Source: Mycolicibacterium setense
GTDB lineage: Bacteria; Actinomycetota; Actinomycetes; Mycobacteriales; Mycobacteriaceae
DNA length: 64,000 nucleotides
Assembly (NCBI RefSeq): GCF_000805385.1
Contig: NZ_JTJW01000007.1
Span: 124,001-188,000, forward strand
Reading direction: 5' to 3'
A program made the translations under genes and the position numbers. This document shows, one piece after another, positions 1 to 8,999 of the stretch. Position 1 is the first letter of the stretch. Every line of letters starts with the position of its first letter. The notes beneath the pieces are model-generated. The model was not told the DNA's origin. It made no database searches and saw only the letters and a program-made list of their open reading frames with translations.

Positions 1-585
1 CGCGGAGCGGAATGCCCGCAGGTGTCTGGGCTCGACGCCGTAGTCGCCGAGGGCGCGTGCGCACTGAGCGATCACCACGGAATGTTCGTCGAAAAACCCG
101 CCGGGCCCGGGGGTGATGATGCCGTTGCGGACCAGTGCCCCCAGCATCTCCTCGTCGATTCCCGACCGGGCCAACAGGTCTTCGCGGGACAGCCGCACCT
201 GCGGCGGTCCGACCGCAGCGACGACGGCTGCGCCGGACCCGGCCGCAGCGTCGTCGTTGTCGCCGGACACCGGCACCAGACGCGGAACCCCATAGGGGGA
301 TCCGGCCTGCGGCAACTCCCCGTCCGGTAGAGCGTCCAGCTGAGCCTTGATCACCTTCAACGGCAGATACTGGTCCCGCTGGGCGGTCAGGATGAACCGC
401 AACCGCGCACAGTCGTATGCGGTGAACCGCCGGTAGCCCGACGCAGTGCGCTGCGGTGTCACCAACCCCTCGGCCTCAAGGAACCGGATCTTCGAGATGC
501 TGACATCCGGAAAGTCTCCCCGGAGCAGGTCCAGGACTGCACCGATCGACATCCCGGCCAGTGCAGGTCTGTCGGGGGCAGTCAT
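1..585 (-). CDS. MerR-family regulator (Rv1828-like), 3' end beyond window
   Basis: The N-terminal 195 residues are present; the reading frame is open to base 1, so the C-terminus lies outside the window. It starts at an ATG (583-585) three bases after the garA stop, which makes it the last visible gene of the garA operon. The protein opens with a winged-helix MerR DNA-binding region: a SIGAVLDLL segment, then SISKIRFLEAEGLVTPQR and a GYRRF wing motif, followed by a DNA-contacting YDCARLRFI helix. In M. tuberculosis the gene after garA is Rv1828, a MerR regulator, and both position and sequence fit. The effector is unknown, and no metal-binding cysteine cluster is visible in this part. Confidence 0.88.
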   Translation of the reverse strand, partial: MTAPDRPALAGMSIGAVLDLLRGDFPDVSISKIRFLEAEGLVTPQRTASGYRRFTAYDCARLRFILTAQRDQYLPLKVIKAQLDALPDGELPQAGSPYGVPRLVPVSGDNDDAAAGSGAAVVAAVGPPQVRLSREDLLARSGIDEEMLGALVRNGIITPGPGGFFDEHSVVIAQCARALGDYGVEPRHLRAFRSA

Positions 586-588
586 CGG

Positions 589-1068
589 CTAGCTGGTCTG
601 GCCGCTGTCGTCGTCAGAACGGGGGCCCGTGAGGAACACCAGACGGAACTTCCCGATCTGCACTTCGTCACCGTTGGCGAGGACGGCCGAATCGACCGGC
701 TCCCGGTTGACATAGGTCCCGTTGAGGCTGCCGACGTCGACAACCTGGAACTCACCGCTCTCCAACCGGAATTCGGCATGCCGACGACTCACCGTGACGT
801 CATCGAGAAAGATGTCGCTGTCAGGGTGGCGCCCCGCCGACGTCGTCGGCTGATCGAGCAAGAAACGCGATCCGGCATTCGGTCCGCGCTTGACGACGAG
901 CAATGCCGAACCCGCGGGCAGGCCCTCGACACCGGAAACGGCGCCTTCGGCACCGGCCGTTGCGGGCGCATCCAGTTCGTTCAAAAAGTCCGCGCGGAAA
1001 ACCGAAGTGGTTTCCACCGTCACGTCCTCCGACTGGTCGGCCCCCAAATTGCTGTCCTTGTCCGTCAC
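589..1068 (-). CDS. garA: GarA, FHA-domain regulator of central metabolism
   Basis: This 159-residue cytoplasmic phosphothreonine-dependent regulator is known in mycobacteria to inhibit 2-oxoglutarate dehydrogenase and NAD-glutamate dehydrogenase and to activate glutamate synthase. The N-terminal tail carries the ETTS phospho-switch (Thr20/Thr21, targets of PknG and PknB in the family). The FHA domain spans about residues 55-145, with Gly79-Arg80, Ser94 and Asn116 of the GR, SRRH and NGT motifs. I chose the GTG at 1066-1068 because a GAGGAG ribosome site sits just upstream and the length matches known GarA; an in-frame start further upstream would add 35 unlike residues. It lies between gcvH and a MerR gene. 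Confidence 0.96.
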   Translation of the reverse strand: MTDKDSNLGADQSEDVTVETTSVFRADFLNELDAPATAGAEGAVSGVEGLPAGSALLVVKRGPNAGSRFLLDQPTTSAGRHPDSDIFLDDVTVSRRHAEFRLESGEFQVVDVGSLNGTYVNREPVDSAVLANGDEVQIGKFRLVFLTGPRSDDDSGQTS

Positions 1069-1258
1069 CCGCTGCTCCTCACTGGCTGCTGTGGCGTTCG
1101 CCCGGCGTGGCCCCAGCCCATCGTCGGTCTCACGTCGACCGTACCGCGCATCAGGCATCATTGGGTCCACCACCGCCGGATCCGATGGGGAAGATATCTG
1201 CGCGCCGGGTACGGCCCAACCGGTCTAGGCGACCGGCCCCCGAAACCCTAACAATTCC

Positions 1259-1654
1259 TTAGTCGGTCACCGCGGCGCGGTAGCCGTCCGCGTCGAGCAA
1301 ACCTGCCAGGGCGTCTTCGAGCGTGCCCTCCTCGAGGCGCAGATCGACCAGCCAGCCTTCGCCGTAGGGGTCGGAGTTGACCAGCTGCGGACTGCCGTCC
1401 AGATCCCCGTTGACCGCAACGACTTTCGCCGCCACGGGGGCGTACAGGTCCGACACCGATTTAGTGGACTCGACCTCGCCGAATGCGTCGCCCGCGGCCA
1501 GCTGGGCACCCACGTCGGGCAGTTGGACGAACACCACGTCGCCCAGCGCGGACTGCGCGTAATCGGTGATGCCGACCCGCACCGTGTCGTCACCGGTACG
1601 CAACACCCACTCGTGTTCCGAGGTGTAGTACAGGTCGGCTGGGATCTCGCTCAC
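1259..1654 (-). CDS. gcvH: Glycine cleavage system H protein
   Basis: H protein carries the aminomethyl group on a lipoyl arm between the P, T and L proteins of the glycine cleavage complex. At 131 residues it has the usual length. The lipoyl-lysine motif GEVESTKS is intact, with Lys65 as the predicted modified residue, within a biotinyl/lipoyl-like beta domain. gcvP and gcvT are not in the window. It sits between a DUF881 gene and garA, the order found in M. tuberculosis (Rv1826). Only 45 bases separate it from the upstream DUF881 stop, so it is probably co-transcribed. GarA also controls nitrogen and glutamate metabolism, which may explain the linkage. Confidence 0.96.
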   Translation of the reverse strand: MSEIPADLYYTSEHEWVLRTGDDTVRVGITDYAQSALGDVVFVQLPDVGAQLAAGDAFGEVESTKSVSDLYAPVAAKVVAVNGDLDGSPQLVNSDPYGEGWLVDLRLEEGTLEDALAGLLDADGYRAAVTD

Positions 1655-1699
1655 GGCGCTCCTTATTTCGTGGAGTTGGTTGCATTGCTCATTTGAAGC

Positions 1700-2665
1700 T
1701 CACTTGACGGGCTGAGCGTATTGGCGTGGTTTCGGTTGCCGCAAGGCGGTGACGTCGACGCGCTCGGCTTGTTGTACCACCATCGTGCCGCCGACACGTT
1801 TGACACTGTCCATTGCCCCACCGGGAATGTTCATCGCCGCCGCCAGCGTCGGCGGATCCCCAATCGCCAGAACCGAATACGGCGGCCGCAAGGTCACGTC
1901 GTCGACCGTGAGCTGCCCGGGAGTGCCGATGATCCAGGTGTCCAGGCCCACCCGCACAGCGGTTTGCTGATCGCCACCCCGGATCTCGATGGCCTCGGCC
2001 CCTGCCGCGCGCAGCTCGTTGATCACATCGAGCATGGTCTCTGCGGGCACCCCGGGCGCGTTGTCTTCTATGGTGAGCGTCACTCCCGGGCCTGTCGCGG
2101 CCACCGTCCCGATCTGGATGGACAGCGCTTCCAGCCGGGATTGCGCGTTCTCGATCGCGGCCTGATCACTGCTGCCCGAGGCCTGCAACTGTTGCAGGGT
2201 GCGCTGTAGGTCGGCCACCTCGGTGTTGAGCGACCCCTCACGTTGCTGCAGGGAATCGAGCAGCACCAGCAGATCCGCCGGCCGCGCGGTCTCCAGCGAA
2301 TCCCCCGACTCGTTCTGGCGAACCTGCGTGACGATCGCCATGCCGAGCAGAATGCACAACAGGACCCCGAGACCACCGAAAACGAGCTGCGAACGGCTGC
2401 GGCGCACGATCCGCAGATTCCGGAATCGGCGTGGCGAGACATCGGCGGGCATCTCGTGACGGCCATGGTGCTCGGCGTGATGCTCCGCTGGGTGCTCCGG
2501 TGGGTGGTCCGCCTGGGTTTCCGGGGGATCGTCCGGCGGCGTTTCGGGCTTGGCTTCAGGTTCCGGCTCGGCCGCGGCTTCCGGCTGGATTGTGTCCTCG
2601 TCAGGCCCGGTGGAGCCCGCCGGCGGATCCGGCTCGGCCTGAGGGGTGGACTGCGGTTCGCTCAT
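1700..2665 (-). CDS. DUF881 membrane-anchored protein (Rv1825-like)
   Basis: This 321-residue protein starts at the ATG 2663-2665, one base after the stop of the small basic protein gene. The N-terminal 100 residues are acidic and Pro/Glu-rich and end in a histidine-rich run (EHPAEHHAEHHGRHE). A single membrane helix follows (SQLVFGGLGVLLCILLGMA), then a coiled coil (LLVLLDSLQQREGSLNTEV) and the extracytoplasmic DUF881 domain with GPGVTLTIEDNAPG, INELRAAGAEAIEI and YSVLAIGDP. In actinobacteria and firmicutes DUF881 genes neighbour cell-division or envelope genes; the biochemical role is unknown. It is one of two DUF881 paralogues flanking sbp. Confidence 0.9.
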   Translation of the reverse strand: MSEPQSTPQAEPDPPAGSTGPDEDTIQPEAAAEPEPEAKPETPPDDPPETQADHPPEHPAEHHAEHHGRHEMPADVSPRRFRNLRIVRRSRSQLVFGGLGVLLCILLGMAIVTQVRQNESGDSLETARPADLLVLLDSLQQREGSLNTEVADLQRTLQQLQASGSSDQAAIENAQSRLEALSIQIGTVAATGPGVTLTIEDNAPGVPAETMLDVINELRAAGAEAIEIRGGDQQTAVRVGLDTWIIGTPGQLTVDDVTLRPPYSVLAIGDPPTLAAAMNIPGGAMDSVKRVGGTMVVQQAERVDVTALRQPKPRQYAQPVK

Positions 2666-2666
2666 G

Positions 2667-2999
2667 TCAGGCGCCGAACAACCTGCGCCGCAGTGCGGCG
2701 GCATTACCGAAGATCCGGATGCCGAGGACCACGATGATGGCCGTCGACAACTGGGTGCCGACGCCCAATTGGTCGCCGACGTACACGATCAACGCCGCCA
2801 CCAACACGTTGAACACGAACGACACCACGAAAACCTTGGCGTCGAATATCCGCTCCAGGTAGGCGCGCAACCCGCCGAAAACCGCATCGAGTGCCGCCAC
2901 CACGGCGATCGGAAGGTATGGCTCGACGAATTCGGGAACGCTCGGGTGGAACACCAATCCGAGCACGATCCCGACGACCAGTGCGACGATCCCGATCAT
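2667..2999 (-). CDS. sbp: Small basic family protein (DUF1290, Sbp)
   Basis: This 110-residue integral membrane protein has three to four predicted helices (MIGIVALVVGIVLGLVF, PIAVVAALDAVFGG, VSFVFNVLVAALIVYV and STAIIVVLGIRIFGN). The pattern PYLPIAVVAALDAVFGGLR is typical of the DUF1290 small basic family, which lies beside DUF881 genes in many Gram-positive genomes, sometimes near ftsZ. It sits between two DUF881 genes, one base before the next start and 28 bases after the previous stop, so one transcript is likely. The function is not established; a membrane scaffold with the DUF881 proteins is inferred from conserved neighbourhood only. Confidence 0.88.
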   Translation of the reverse strand: MIGIVALVVGIVLGLVFHPSVPEFVEPYLPIAVVAALDAVFGGLRAYLERIFDAKVFVVSFVFNVLVAALIVYVGDQLGVGTQLSTAIIVVLGIRIFGNAAALRRRLFGA

Positions 3000-3027
3000 C
3001 TAACGGTCAATCCTGTGCACGTGCGGC

Positions 3028-3927
3028 CTATCCAATCTGTTTGGCGAAGTTGACATCCCGTACCGAAACCGCGGGCACGGTCAGACCGTCGCCCGCAGTC
3101 ACGTTCACCCCGACCCCGTAGGAAGTCTCCAGCAACCGCAGCCGCTGCAGGCCCGGGGTGCGGTCGAACGTATCGGCCATCCCTTTCGGCGGTCCGATGG
3201 CCACAATGGCATACGGACTCGTGATCGGCTGGTTGTCGACCAGAATGCCGCCCCCGGCCTGGCGGATCGTCACACCGGCGCCGACCCGCACTCCGCCCAC
3301 CGAAACGGCCTCTGCCCCACTGGCCCACAGTGAATTCACCACCAGCTGCAGGTCCCGGTCGAGGATGATCTGCTGGCCACCGGCGACCCGCTGCTTGGAC
3401 ACGTCGCTGAGGTCTTTGGACAGTCCGGGGTCGGTGACGGTGATGGTCAGCCCCGGACCGATCATCGGAATGGCGGCAGCGACGATGTTGGCCGTGTCCA
3501 GACTGCCGAGCAGCTGCTGGCCGTTCTCGTCCATGCCGAGCCTGCTGCGCCGCTCGGCGTCCACCTGATCGACGAGTGCATCGCGCTCGGCACTGACCTG
3601 GTCTGCACTGATCTGAGCCGCGCGCACCCGCCCGGCCAGGGTGTGCTGGGCTTCTCTGGCGGCCGGGGCCGCCGTCTGGGCCTGACCCGCGGCCATCGCG
3701 AACACGGTGGCGATCACCCCCGCCCCCAACACCAGCCAGCCGGCATCGCGTAGGCGTCGAGGCGGGCGGGCGCCTGCCTCACGTGCGGCCGCGGCCGCGG
3801 CGTAACCGGGATCGAGGTGCTCGGACAGCAATGACCGCAGCAGCGAGGGCAGTGGAATCCGCTTGGGCGCGTGGGCCTCATGGTCGTTGAGCCCGGCCCC
3901 CGACGCGTAGCCGCCCAGGGTGCTCAT
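3028..3927 (-). CDS. DUF881 membrane-anchored protein (Rv1823-like)
   Basis: This 299-residue protein begins with ATG 3925-3927 and overlaps the pgsA2 stop by four bases (ATGA), so translation is coupled; longer in-frame extensions upstream are antisense-like sequence. A cytoplasmic stretch (PLPSLLRSLLSEHLDPGY) leads into one membrane helix (GWLVLGAGVIATVFAMAAG), a coiled coil (AEHT-like segment through QVSAERDALVDQVDAERR) and the DUF881 domain, with PGLTITVTDPG, VVNSLWASGAEAVSVGG and YAIVAIGPP. It is the upstream member of the DUF881-sbp-DUF881 trio. No catalytic motif is visible. Confidence 0.9.
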   Translation of the reverse strand: MSTLGGYASGAGLNDHEAHAPKRIPLPSLLRSLLSEHLDPGYAAAAAAREAGARPPRRLRDAGWLVLGAGVIATVFAMAAGQAQTAAPAAREAQHTLAGRVRAAQISADQVSAERDALVDQVDAERRSRLGMDENGQQLLGSLDTANIVAAAIPMIGPGLTITVTDPGLSKDLSDVSKQRVAGGQQIILDRDLQLVVNSLWASGAEAVSVGGVRVGAGVTIRQAGGGILVDNQPITSPYAIVAIGPPKGMADTFDRTPGLQRLRLLETSYGVGVNVTAGDGLTVPAVSVRDVNFAKQIG

Positions 3928-4553
3928 GATCTGGCAGGGAGTTGTCGCACCACCATCGCCACCTGGATCAGGTACAGCACCGCCGACCACAGGTACAACG
4001 CCGCACCCCACAACAGGAAGGCCCACCCGCAGGCCAGCGCCACCCGGCTCCACGTCGCGTCCCACTGTCCCAGCAGCACCCACGGGAAACCCGACATCAG
4101 CGCGAACGTGGCGGCCTTGCCCAGGTACGTCACCGGCAGCGCGGTCAGGCCGTGGCGCCGCAACAGGGGCAGCGTCGCGGCCAGCACCGCATCGCGGCCC
4201 AGCAGGGTCAACACCAGCCACCACGGCACCACGCCGTACAACGCCAGCGCGACCGGAACGGTGATCATGTAGATCCGGTCGACGAGTGGGTCGAGCAGTT
4301 CGCCGAGACGGGACGACTGATTGTCGACCAGACGCGCGATCTTGCCGTCAGCCCAGTCGGAGAAGCCGCTGAACATCAGGATCGCGACGGCCCAACCGTT
4401 GGCGTGCGCACCGAACAGCAGCCACAGGAACACCGGGACCAGCACCAGGCGCAGCACACTGAGCGCATTGGGCACGGTAAGCACCCGATCGGACGCAGGT
4501 GGTGCGGTCCGGCTCGCTGCGCTCCTGCCCTCAGGAGCAGGCGCGTGGTCCAT
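3924..4553 (-). CDS. pgsA2: CDP-alcohol phosphatidyltransferase (PgsA2, Rv1822-like)
   Basis: This 209-residue membrane enzyme belongs to the family that transfers a phosphatidyl group from CDP-diacylglycerol to an alcohol. The signature DxxDGxxAR...GxxxDxxxD is complete: Asp66, Asp69, Gly70, Ala73, Arg74, Gly84, Asp88 and Asp92. Several hydrophobic helices surround it. In mycobacteria the Rv1822 gene is annotated pgsA2, but its exact product (phosphatidylglycerophosphate or cardiolipin) is less certain than the reaction class. It lies nine bases after the secA2 stop and overlaps the following DUF881 gene by ATGA. Confidence 0.9.
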   Translation of the reverse strand: MDHAPAPEGRSAASRTAPPASDRVLTVPNALSVLRLVLVPVFLWLLFGAHANGWAVAILMFSGFSDWADGKIARLVDNQSSRLGELLDPLVDRIYMITVPVALALYGVVPWWLVLTLLGRDAVLAATLPLLRRHGLTALPVTYLGKAATFALMSGFPWVLLGQWDATWSRVALACGWAFLLWGAALYLWSAVLYLIQVAMVVRQLPARS

Positions 4554-4562
4554 GCCTAAAAC

Positions 4563-6920
4563 CTAGCGGAACACGCCCGGCAGGCTCAGCGCCGACATGG
4601 TGTCGTCGTTGAGCGGGTTGTCGTGGACCATGTAGGTCCACGTCGACGTGGGCCGTGCGAGCTTGGACAGGTCGATGCCGGGTTCGTCTTCGATCGAGTC
4701 GGCGGTGTCGAAGGTCTGCTGGGCGGCCTCGATGGCATCGGCGGCCAGCGACGCGAACGCGTCGACGGCCATCCGGTGGAATTCGTCGAGCGGGTTCTGG
4801 CGGCCCAGGGCCCGCAGGTGGATGCTCTCCCGGATGTCGGCTAGGAACGCCAGGTGGTCACACCAGCCGCGGTCCAGGTGGTAGAGCATGATCAGCCGGC
4901 AGATCTTCTCCAGCTTCTCCTCGCCGCCTTCCCCGAGTTCCTCGACGAGCTTTTCGTACCGCTCGGGCGAACGTTCCTTGAGCTCCTGGCGCGCGGTGTC
5001 GGTGCGCAGCAGGGTTTCCCGACGGTCCACGATGATGGCGCGTTGCTGCGCGATCAGCTGGTTGTAGCGCCACGTGTTGGCGTGCACGTCGAGCAGCCTG
5101 CCCTCGGCGACCCGCTGCGCGTGGTCGAGCAGGCTCGGGGCCTTGGGCGCGAGGATCCGGCCGTCTTCGTCGGTTTCGGTCGGCAGCTTCGTGTCGTCGA
5201 GATGGGAGGACACGACCTCGTCCTCCCAGCTGGAGAAGAACACCGTCGAGCCCGGATCGCCCTGCCGCCCGGCGCGCCCGCGCAGCTGATTGTCCAGCCG
5301 TTCGGTGTGATGCCGGCCGGTACCGACCACGTGCAGCCCGCCCAGGTCGGCCACCTTCTCCTTCTCCGCCGAGTCGTCGGCGGCCTCGGATCCGCCCAGC
5401 CGGATGTCGGTGCCACGACCGGCCATCTGGGTGGACACCGTCACCGAGCCGAGCTTGCCCGCCTCGGCGATGACGGCCGCCTCTTCGGCGTCGTTCTTGG
5501 CGTTGAGCACGACGGCGGGGACACCGGCCTTGACCAGCCTGCGGTGCAAGTCTTCGGATTCGGCGACGTCGTGCGTGCCGACCAGCACCGGCTGGCCGGT
5601 CGCGTGCACCTCGGCGATGTGCTCGACGATGGCATGGTTCTTGGCCGCCTCGGTGAGATACACCCGGTCGGTCTCGTCTTCGCGAATGTTGGGCTTGTTC
5701 GGCGGGATCGGCGACACCCCGAGCTTGTAGAACTGGCGCAACTGCTCGCCGGCGGCCAGCGCGGTACCTGTCATGCCGCAGACCGTCGGGTAGCGGTTGA
5801 CCAGCGCCTGCACCGTGATGGTGTCGAGCACCTCACCGGTCTCGGTGGTCTCGATACCTTCTTTGGCCTCAACCGCGGCCTGCAGGCCGTCCGGCCACCG
5901 TTGCAGCGAGGCGATCCGTCCGCGTGACGCGTTGATCAGGTGCACCGCGCCGTCCCGGACGATGTAGTGCACATCGCGCTGCAGCAGCACGTGCGCGTGC
6001 AGCGCGACGTTGACCTCGGTGAGCGTGGTCGCGACGTGCTCCTCGGAGTACAGGTCGATATTGCCGAGTCGGGCCTCCAGCTTGCGGGCGCCGGTGTCGG
6101 TGAGGTGCACGTTGCGGTTGTCGTCGTCGGTCGCGAAATTCTCGTGCGAGTCCGGCCCGCTGATGAGGTCGCCGACCATCCGGATGATCTCGACGCGCGG
6201 CTGTTCCCGATGGCTGGTACCGGCCAGCACCAGTGGCACCAACGCCTCGTCGACCAGCACCGAGTCGGCCTCGTCGATGAGGGCCACATCGGGATTGGGT
6301 GAGACCAGGTCCGCGACGTCGGTGACCAGCTGATCGCGCAGCACGTCGAACCCGATCTCGTTGACCGAGGCGTAGGTGACGTTGCATTCGTAGGCCTCGC
6401 GCCGCTGTTCGGCCGTGGAATCGGCGGTGATCCAGCCGACCGTGAGTCCCAGCGCCTCCAGCAGCGGGGTCATCCACTCGGCGTCGCGACGCGCCAGGTA
6501 GTCGTTGATGGTGATGACGTGGACGTGCCTGCCGCCGATCGCGTAGCCGGCCGCCGCGATCGCGCCGGCCAGGGTCTTGCCCTCACCGGTGGCCATCTCC
6601 ACGACGTCGCCGGCGAGCATGCGCAGCGCCGCGAGCAACTGCACGTCAAAAGGACGCAGACCGGTGGTCCGGTCGGCGGCTTCGCGCGCGAGTGCCAGGA
6701 ATTGGGGCATGTCCGCGGACGCTGCGAGGTCCTGCAGTTCGAGTAGCTTGGCGGCCTTGGTGAGCTGCTCGTCGTCGAGCTTGGCAGCCTTGTCTTCGAA
6801 GGCGGCTGCTCCCTTGACCTCTGAGAGCGACCGGGCCTCGTTGCGCTCGGTGCTGGCCCCCAATAGCTTCCAGAACTTGCTGCTCACGCGGCCCGGTTTG
6901 GCGCTGGACGTCTTCGGCAC
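4563..6920 (-). CDS. secA2: Accessory protein translocase ATPase SecA2
   Basis: SecA2 drives export of a subset of mycobacterial proteins alongside SecA1 and the SecYEG channel. The predicted length is 785 residues, shorter than SecA1 and normal for SecA2. Walker A is MATGEGKT (residues 109-116) and Walker B is IDEADSV (DEAD at 216-219). The helicase II motif region GRAGRQGDPG is present, while the C-terminal zinc-binding tail of SecA1 is absent. I chose the GTG at 6918-6920 because the start VPKTSSAKPGR resembles known SecA2 N-termini; longer versions run into the divergent promoter region. pgsA2 follows after nine bases. Confidence 0.95.
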   Translation of the reverse strand: MPKTSSAKPGRVSSKFWKLLGASTERNEARSLSEVKGAAAFEDKAAKLDDEQLTKAAKLLELQDLAASADMPQFLALAREAADRTTGLRPFDVQLLAALRMLAGDVVEMATGEGKTLAGAIAAAGYAIGGRHVHVITINDYLARRDAEWMTPLLEALGLTVGWITADSTAEQRREAYECNVTYASVNEIGFDVLRDQLVTDVADLVSPNPDVALIDEADSVLVDEALVPLVLAGTSHREQPRVEIIRMVGDLISGPDSHENFATDDDNRNVHLTDTGARKLEARLGNIDLYSEEHVATTLTEVNVALHAHVLLQRDVHYIVRDGAVHLINASRGRIASLQRWPDGLQAAVEAKEGIETTETGEVLDTITVQALVNRYPTVCGMTGTALAAGEQLRQFYKLGVSPIPPNKPNIREDETDRVYLTEAAKNHAIVEHIAEVHATGQPVLVGTHDVAESEDLHRRLVKAGVPAVVLNAKNDAEEAAVIAEAGKLGSVTVSTQMAGRGTDIRLGGSEAADDSAEKEKVADLGGLHVVGTGRHHTERLDNQLRGRAGRQGDPGSTVFFSSWEDEVVSSHLDDTKLPTETDEDGRILAPKAPSLLDHAQRVAEGRLLDVHANTWRYNQLIAQQRAIIVDRRETLLRTDTARQELKERSPERYEKLVEELGEGGEEKLEKICRLIMLYHLDRGWCDHLAFLADIRESIHLRALGRQNPLDEFHRMAVDAFASLAADAIEAAQQTFDTADSIEDEPGIDLSKLARPTSTWTYMVHDNPLNDDTMSALSLPGVFR

Positions 6921-7039
6921 ACGTTCACGGTACGCGGACGCGGCGGATGCCTTTGAGCGTGACCCCGGACAGGATCGGCGCAGCACACCGGGACGGCGCC
7001 CCACAGGCTCGTCGCCGTTGCGCGGGGTACCTTGCCCGC

Positions 7040-8971
7040 ATGGAGATGTTCACTCCGACCCTGGACTGGGGCAACGAGCTCGCGACGTCGCTGGTGTGGA
7101 TCGCCAAGGGCTGGCTGATCGCGGCGGTGTGCACGCTGGTGATCCTGGTGCTGCTCGCCAAGTTCACCACCTGGGGCCGCCAGTACTGGCGGATCACCAG
7201 CGGATACTTCACCGGCCGCGACAGCGTGATCGTGTGGGCATGGTTGGCCGCGTTGCTGCTCTCGGTGATCACGAGCGTGCGCCTGACCGTGCTCTTCAGT
7301 TTCTACGGCAACGACCTGATGACCAGTTTCCAGGTGATCGCCGGCGGCATCTCCAGCGGCAACGAGGCCGTGAAGCAGTCTGGTAAAGACGGCTTCTGGA
7401 TGGCGATGACCGTATTCGGCATCCTGGCGACACTCAACGTCGCACGGATCATGCTCGACCTCTACATGACCCAGCGCTTCATGCTGCGGTGGCGCGCCTG
7501 GCTCACCGATCGCCTCACCACCGACTGGCTCGACGGCAAGGCCTACTACCGCGCCCGCTTCATCGACGACACGATCGACAACCCGGATCAGCGCATCCAA
7601 ACCGACATCGACACCTTCACCGGCAGCGCCGACTCCCTGCCCAACCGGCCCAACAACACATCAACGGCGACCTTGTTGTTCGGCGCCATCAACGCGATCG
7701 CCTCGATGATTTCGTTCACCGCGATTCTGTGGAATCTGTCGGGTGGGATCACCCTGCCGCTGGTCGGCATCGAGCTTCCGCGGGCGATCTTCTGGATCGG
7801 CATCGTCTACGTCCTGTTCGCCACGGTCGTGGCGTTCTGGATCGGCCGGCCCATCATCACGCTGTCGTTCAACAACGAGAAGTACAACGCCGCGTTCCGC
7901 TACGCGCTGGTGCGGCTGCGCGACGCGTCGGAAGCGGTGGCGTTCTACCGTGGCGAGATCGCCGAGCGCACCGGGCTCCGGCGGCTGTTCGAGCCGGTCG
8001 TGACGAACTACAAGAATTACGTCAACCGGATGACCAAGTTCCTCGGCTGGAACCTGACGATCGACCAGGCCCAGGAGCTGATTCCGTACGTCGTGCAGTT
8101 CCCCCGGTTCTACAGCGGCGAGATCACCCTCGGCGCGCTGTCGCAGACCGCGAGTGCGTTCCGCAGTCTGCTGGACGGCCTGTCCTTCTTCCGTGGCGCC
8201 TACGACAACTTCGCCGGTTACCGGGCCGCGATCATCCGCCTCCACGGCCTCGTGGTCGCCAACGGCGACGCGAGAGAGTTGCCCGAAGTGACCACCACTC
8301 CGTGTGTGGACGGCACGGTGAAGCTCACCGACGTCGAGGTCCGCACACCCGATGGCAGGCAGCTCATCAAGCCGCTCGACCTGCACCTGCAGGTGGGCGA
8401 CACATTGGTCATCACCGGGCCCTCGGGCAGCGGCAAGACGACCCTGCTGCGTAGCCTCGCCGAACTGTGGCCGTTCACCTCGGGCACCCTCACCCGACCG
8501 TGCGGCCCCAACGAAACCATGTTCCTATCGCAGTTGCCCTACGTCCCGCTCGGCGACCTGCGCGCGGTGGTGACCTACCCGGGTGAGGAAGGTTCCATCG
8601 ACGACGAGGCACTCAGGCGGACCCTCGACGAGGTGGCGCTGGCTCATCTGGTCAGCCGGCTGGACGAGGTGCAGGACTGGGCCAAGGTGTTGTCCCCCGG
8701 TGAGCAGCAACGGATTGCGTTCGCCCGCATCCTGCTCGTCAAGCCCAAGGTGGTGTTCCTCGACGAGTCGACCTCCGCGCTCGACGAAGGTCTCGAATTC
8801 ATGCTCTACCAACGGGTGCGCACCGAACTGCCGGACACCATCCTGGTCAGCGTCAGTCACCGCACCACCGTCGAGCAGCACCACACGCACGAACTCGAGC
8901 TCCTCGGCGAAGGCGAATGGCGGCTGGGACGAGTCGAAGATGACGAGGCCGGCCTGATCAAGCAACCGTGA
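7040..8971 (+). CDS. bacA: BacA/SbmA-type ABC transporter (Rv1819c-like), copy 1
   Basis: This 643-residue membrane domain-ATPase fusion is of the SbmA/BacA-like exporter-fold importer type. Rv1819c of M. tuberculosis imports cobalamin, bleomycin and antimicrobial peptides. Six hydrophobic segments occupy the first 330 residues. The ATPase half has Walker A GPSGSGKT near residue 460, the signature LSPGEQQRIAF near 551 and Walker B VVFLDEST near 572. The start at ATG 7040 gives MEMFTPTLDWGNEL, which matches the paralogue immediately downstream. It diverges from secA2 across 119 bases. The second copy follows 28 bases later, suggesting one operon. Confidence 0.93.
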   Translation: MEMFTPTLDWGNELATSLVWIAKGWLIAAVCTLVILVLLAKFTTWGRQYWRITSGYFTGRDSVIVWAWLAALLLSVITSVRLTVLFSFYGNDLMTSFQVIAGGISSGNEAVKQSGKDGFWMAMTVFGILATLNVARIMLDLYMTQRFMLRWRAWLTDRLTTDWLDGKAYYRARFIDDTIDNPDQRIQTDIDTFTGSADSLPNRPNNTSTATLLFGAINAIASMISFTAILWNLSGGITLPLVGIELPRAIFWIGIVYVLFATVVAFWIGRPIITLSFNNEKYNAAFRYALVRLRDASEAVAFYRGEIAERTGLRRLFEPVVTNYKNYVNRMTKFLGWNLTIDQAQELIPYVVQFPRFYSGEITLGALSQTASAFRSLLDGLSFFRGAYDNFAGYRAAIIRLHGLVVANGDARELPEVTTTPCVDGTVKLTDVEVRTPDGRQLIKPLDLHLQVGDTLVITGPSGSGKTTLLRSLAELWPFTSGTLTRPCGPNETMFLSQLPYVPLGDLRAVVTYPGEEGSIDDEALRRTLDEVALAHLVSRLDEVQDWAKVLSPGEQQRIAFARILLVKPKVVFLDESTSALDEGLEFMLYQRVRTELPDTILVSVSHRTTVEQHHTHELELLGEGEWRLGRVEDDEAGLIKQP

Positions 8972-8999
8972 GCGCCCGTTCCCGGTAACTTCCCGGGGT

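Noticed and set aside
1655..1699. Glycine riboswitch before gcvH
   Set aside because: Only 45 bases separate gcvH from the upstream gene, too few for the tandem glycine aptamer.
4854..5927. 357-residue plus-strand frame inside secA2
   Set aside because: It lies wholly opposite the conserved SecA2 coding sequence and has no domain or start signal.
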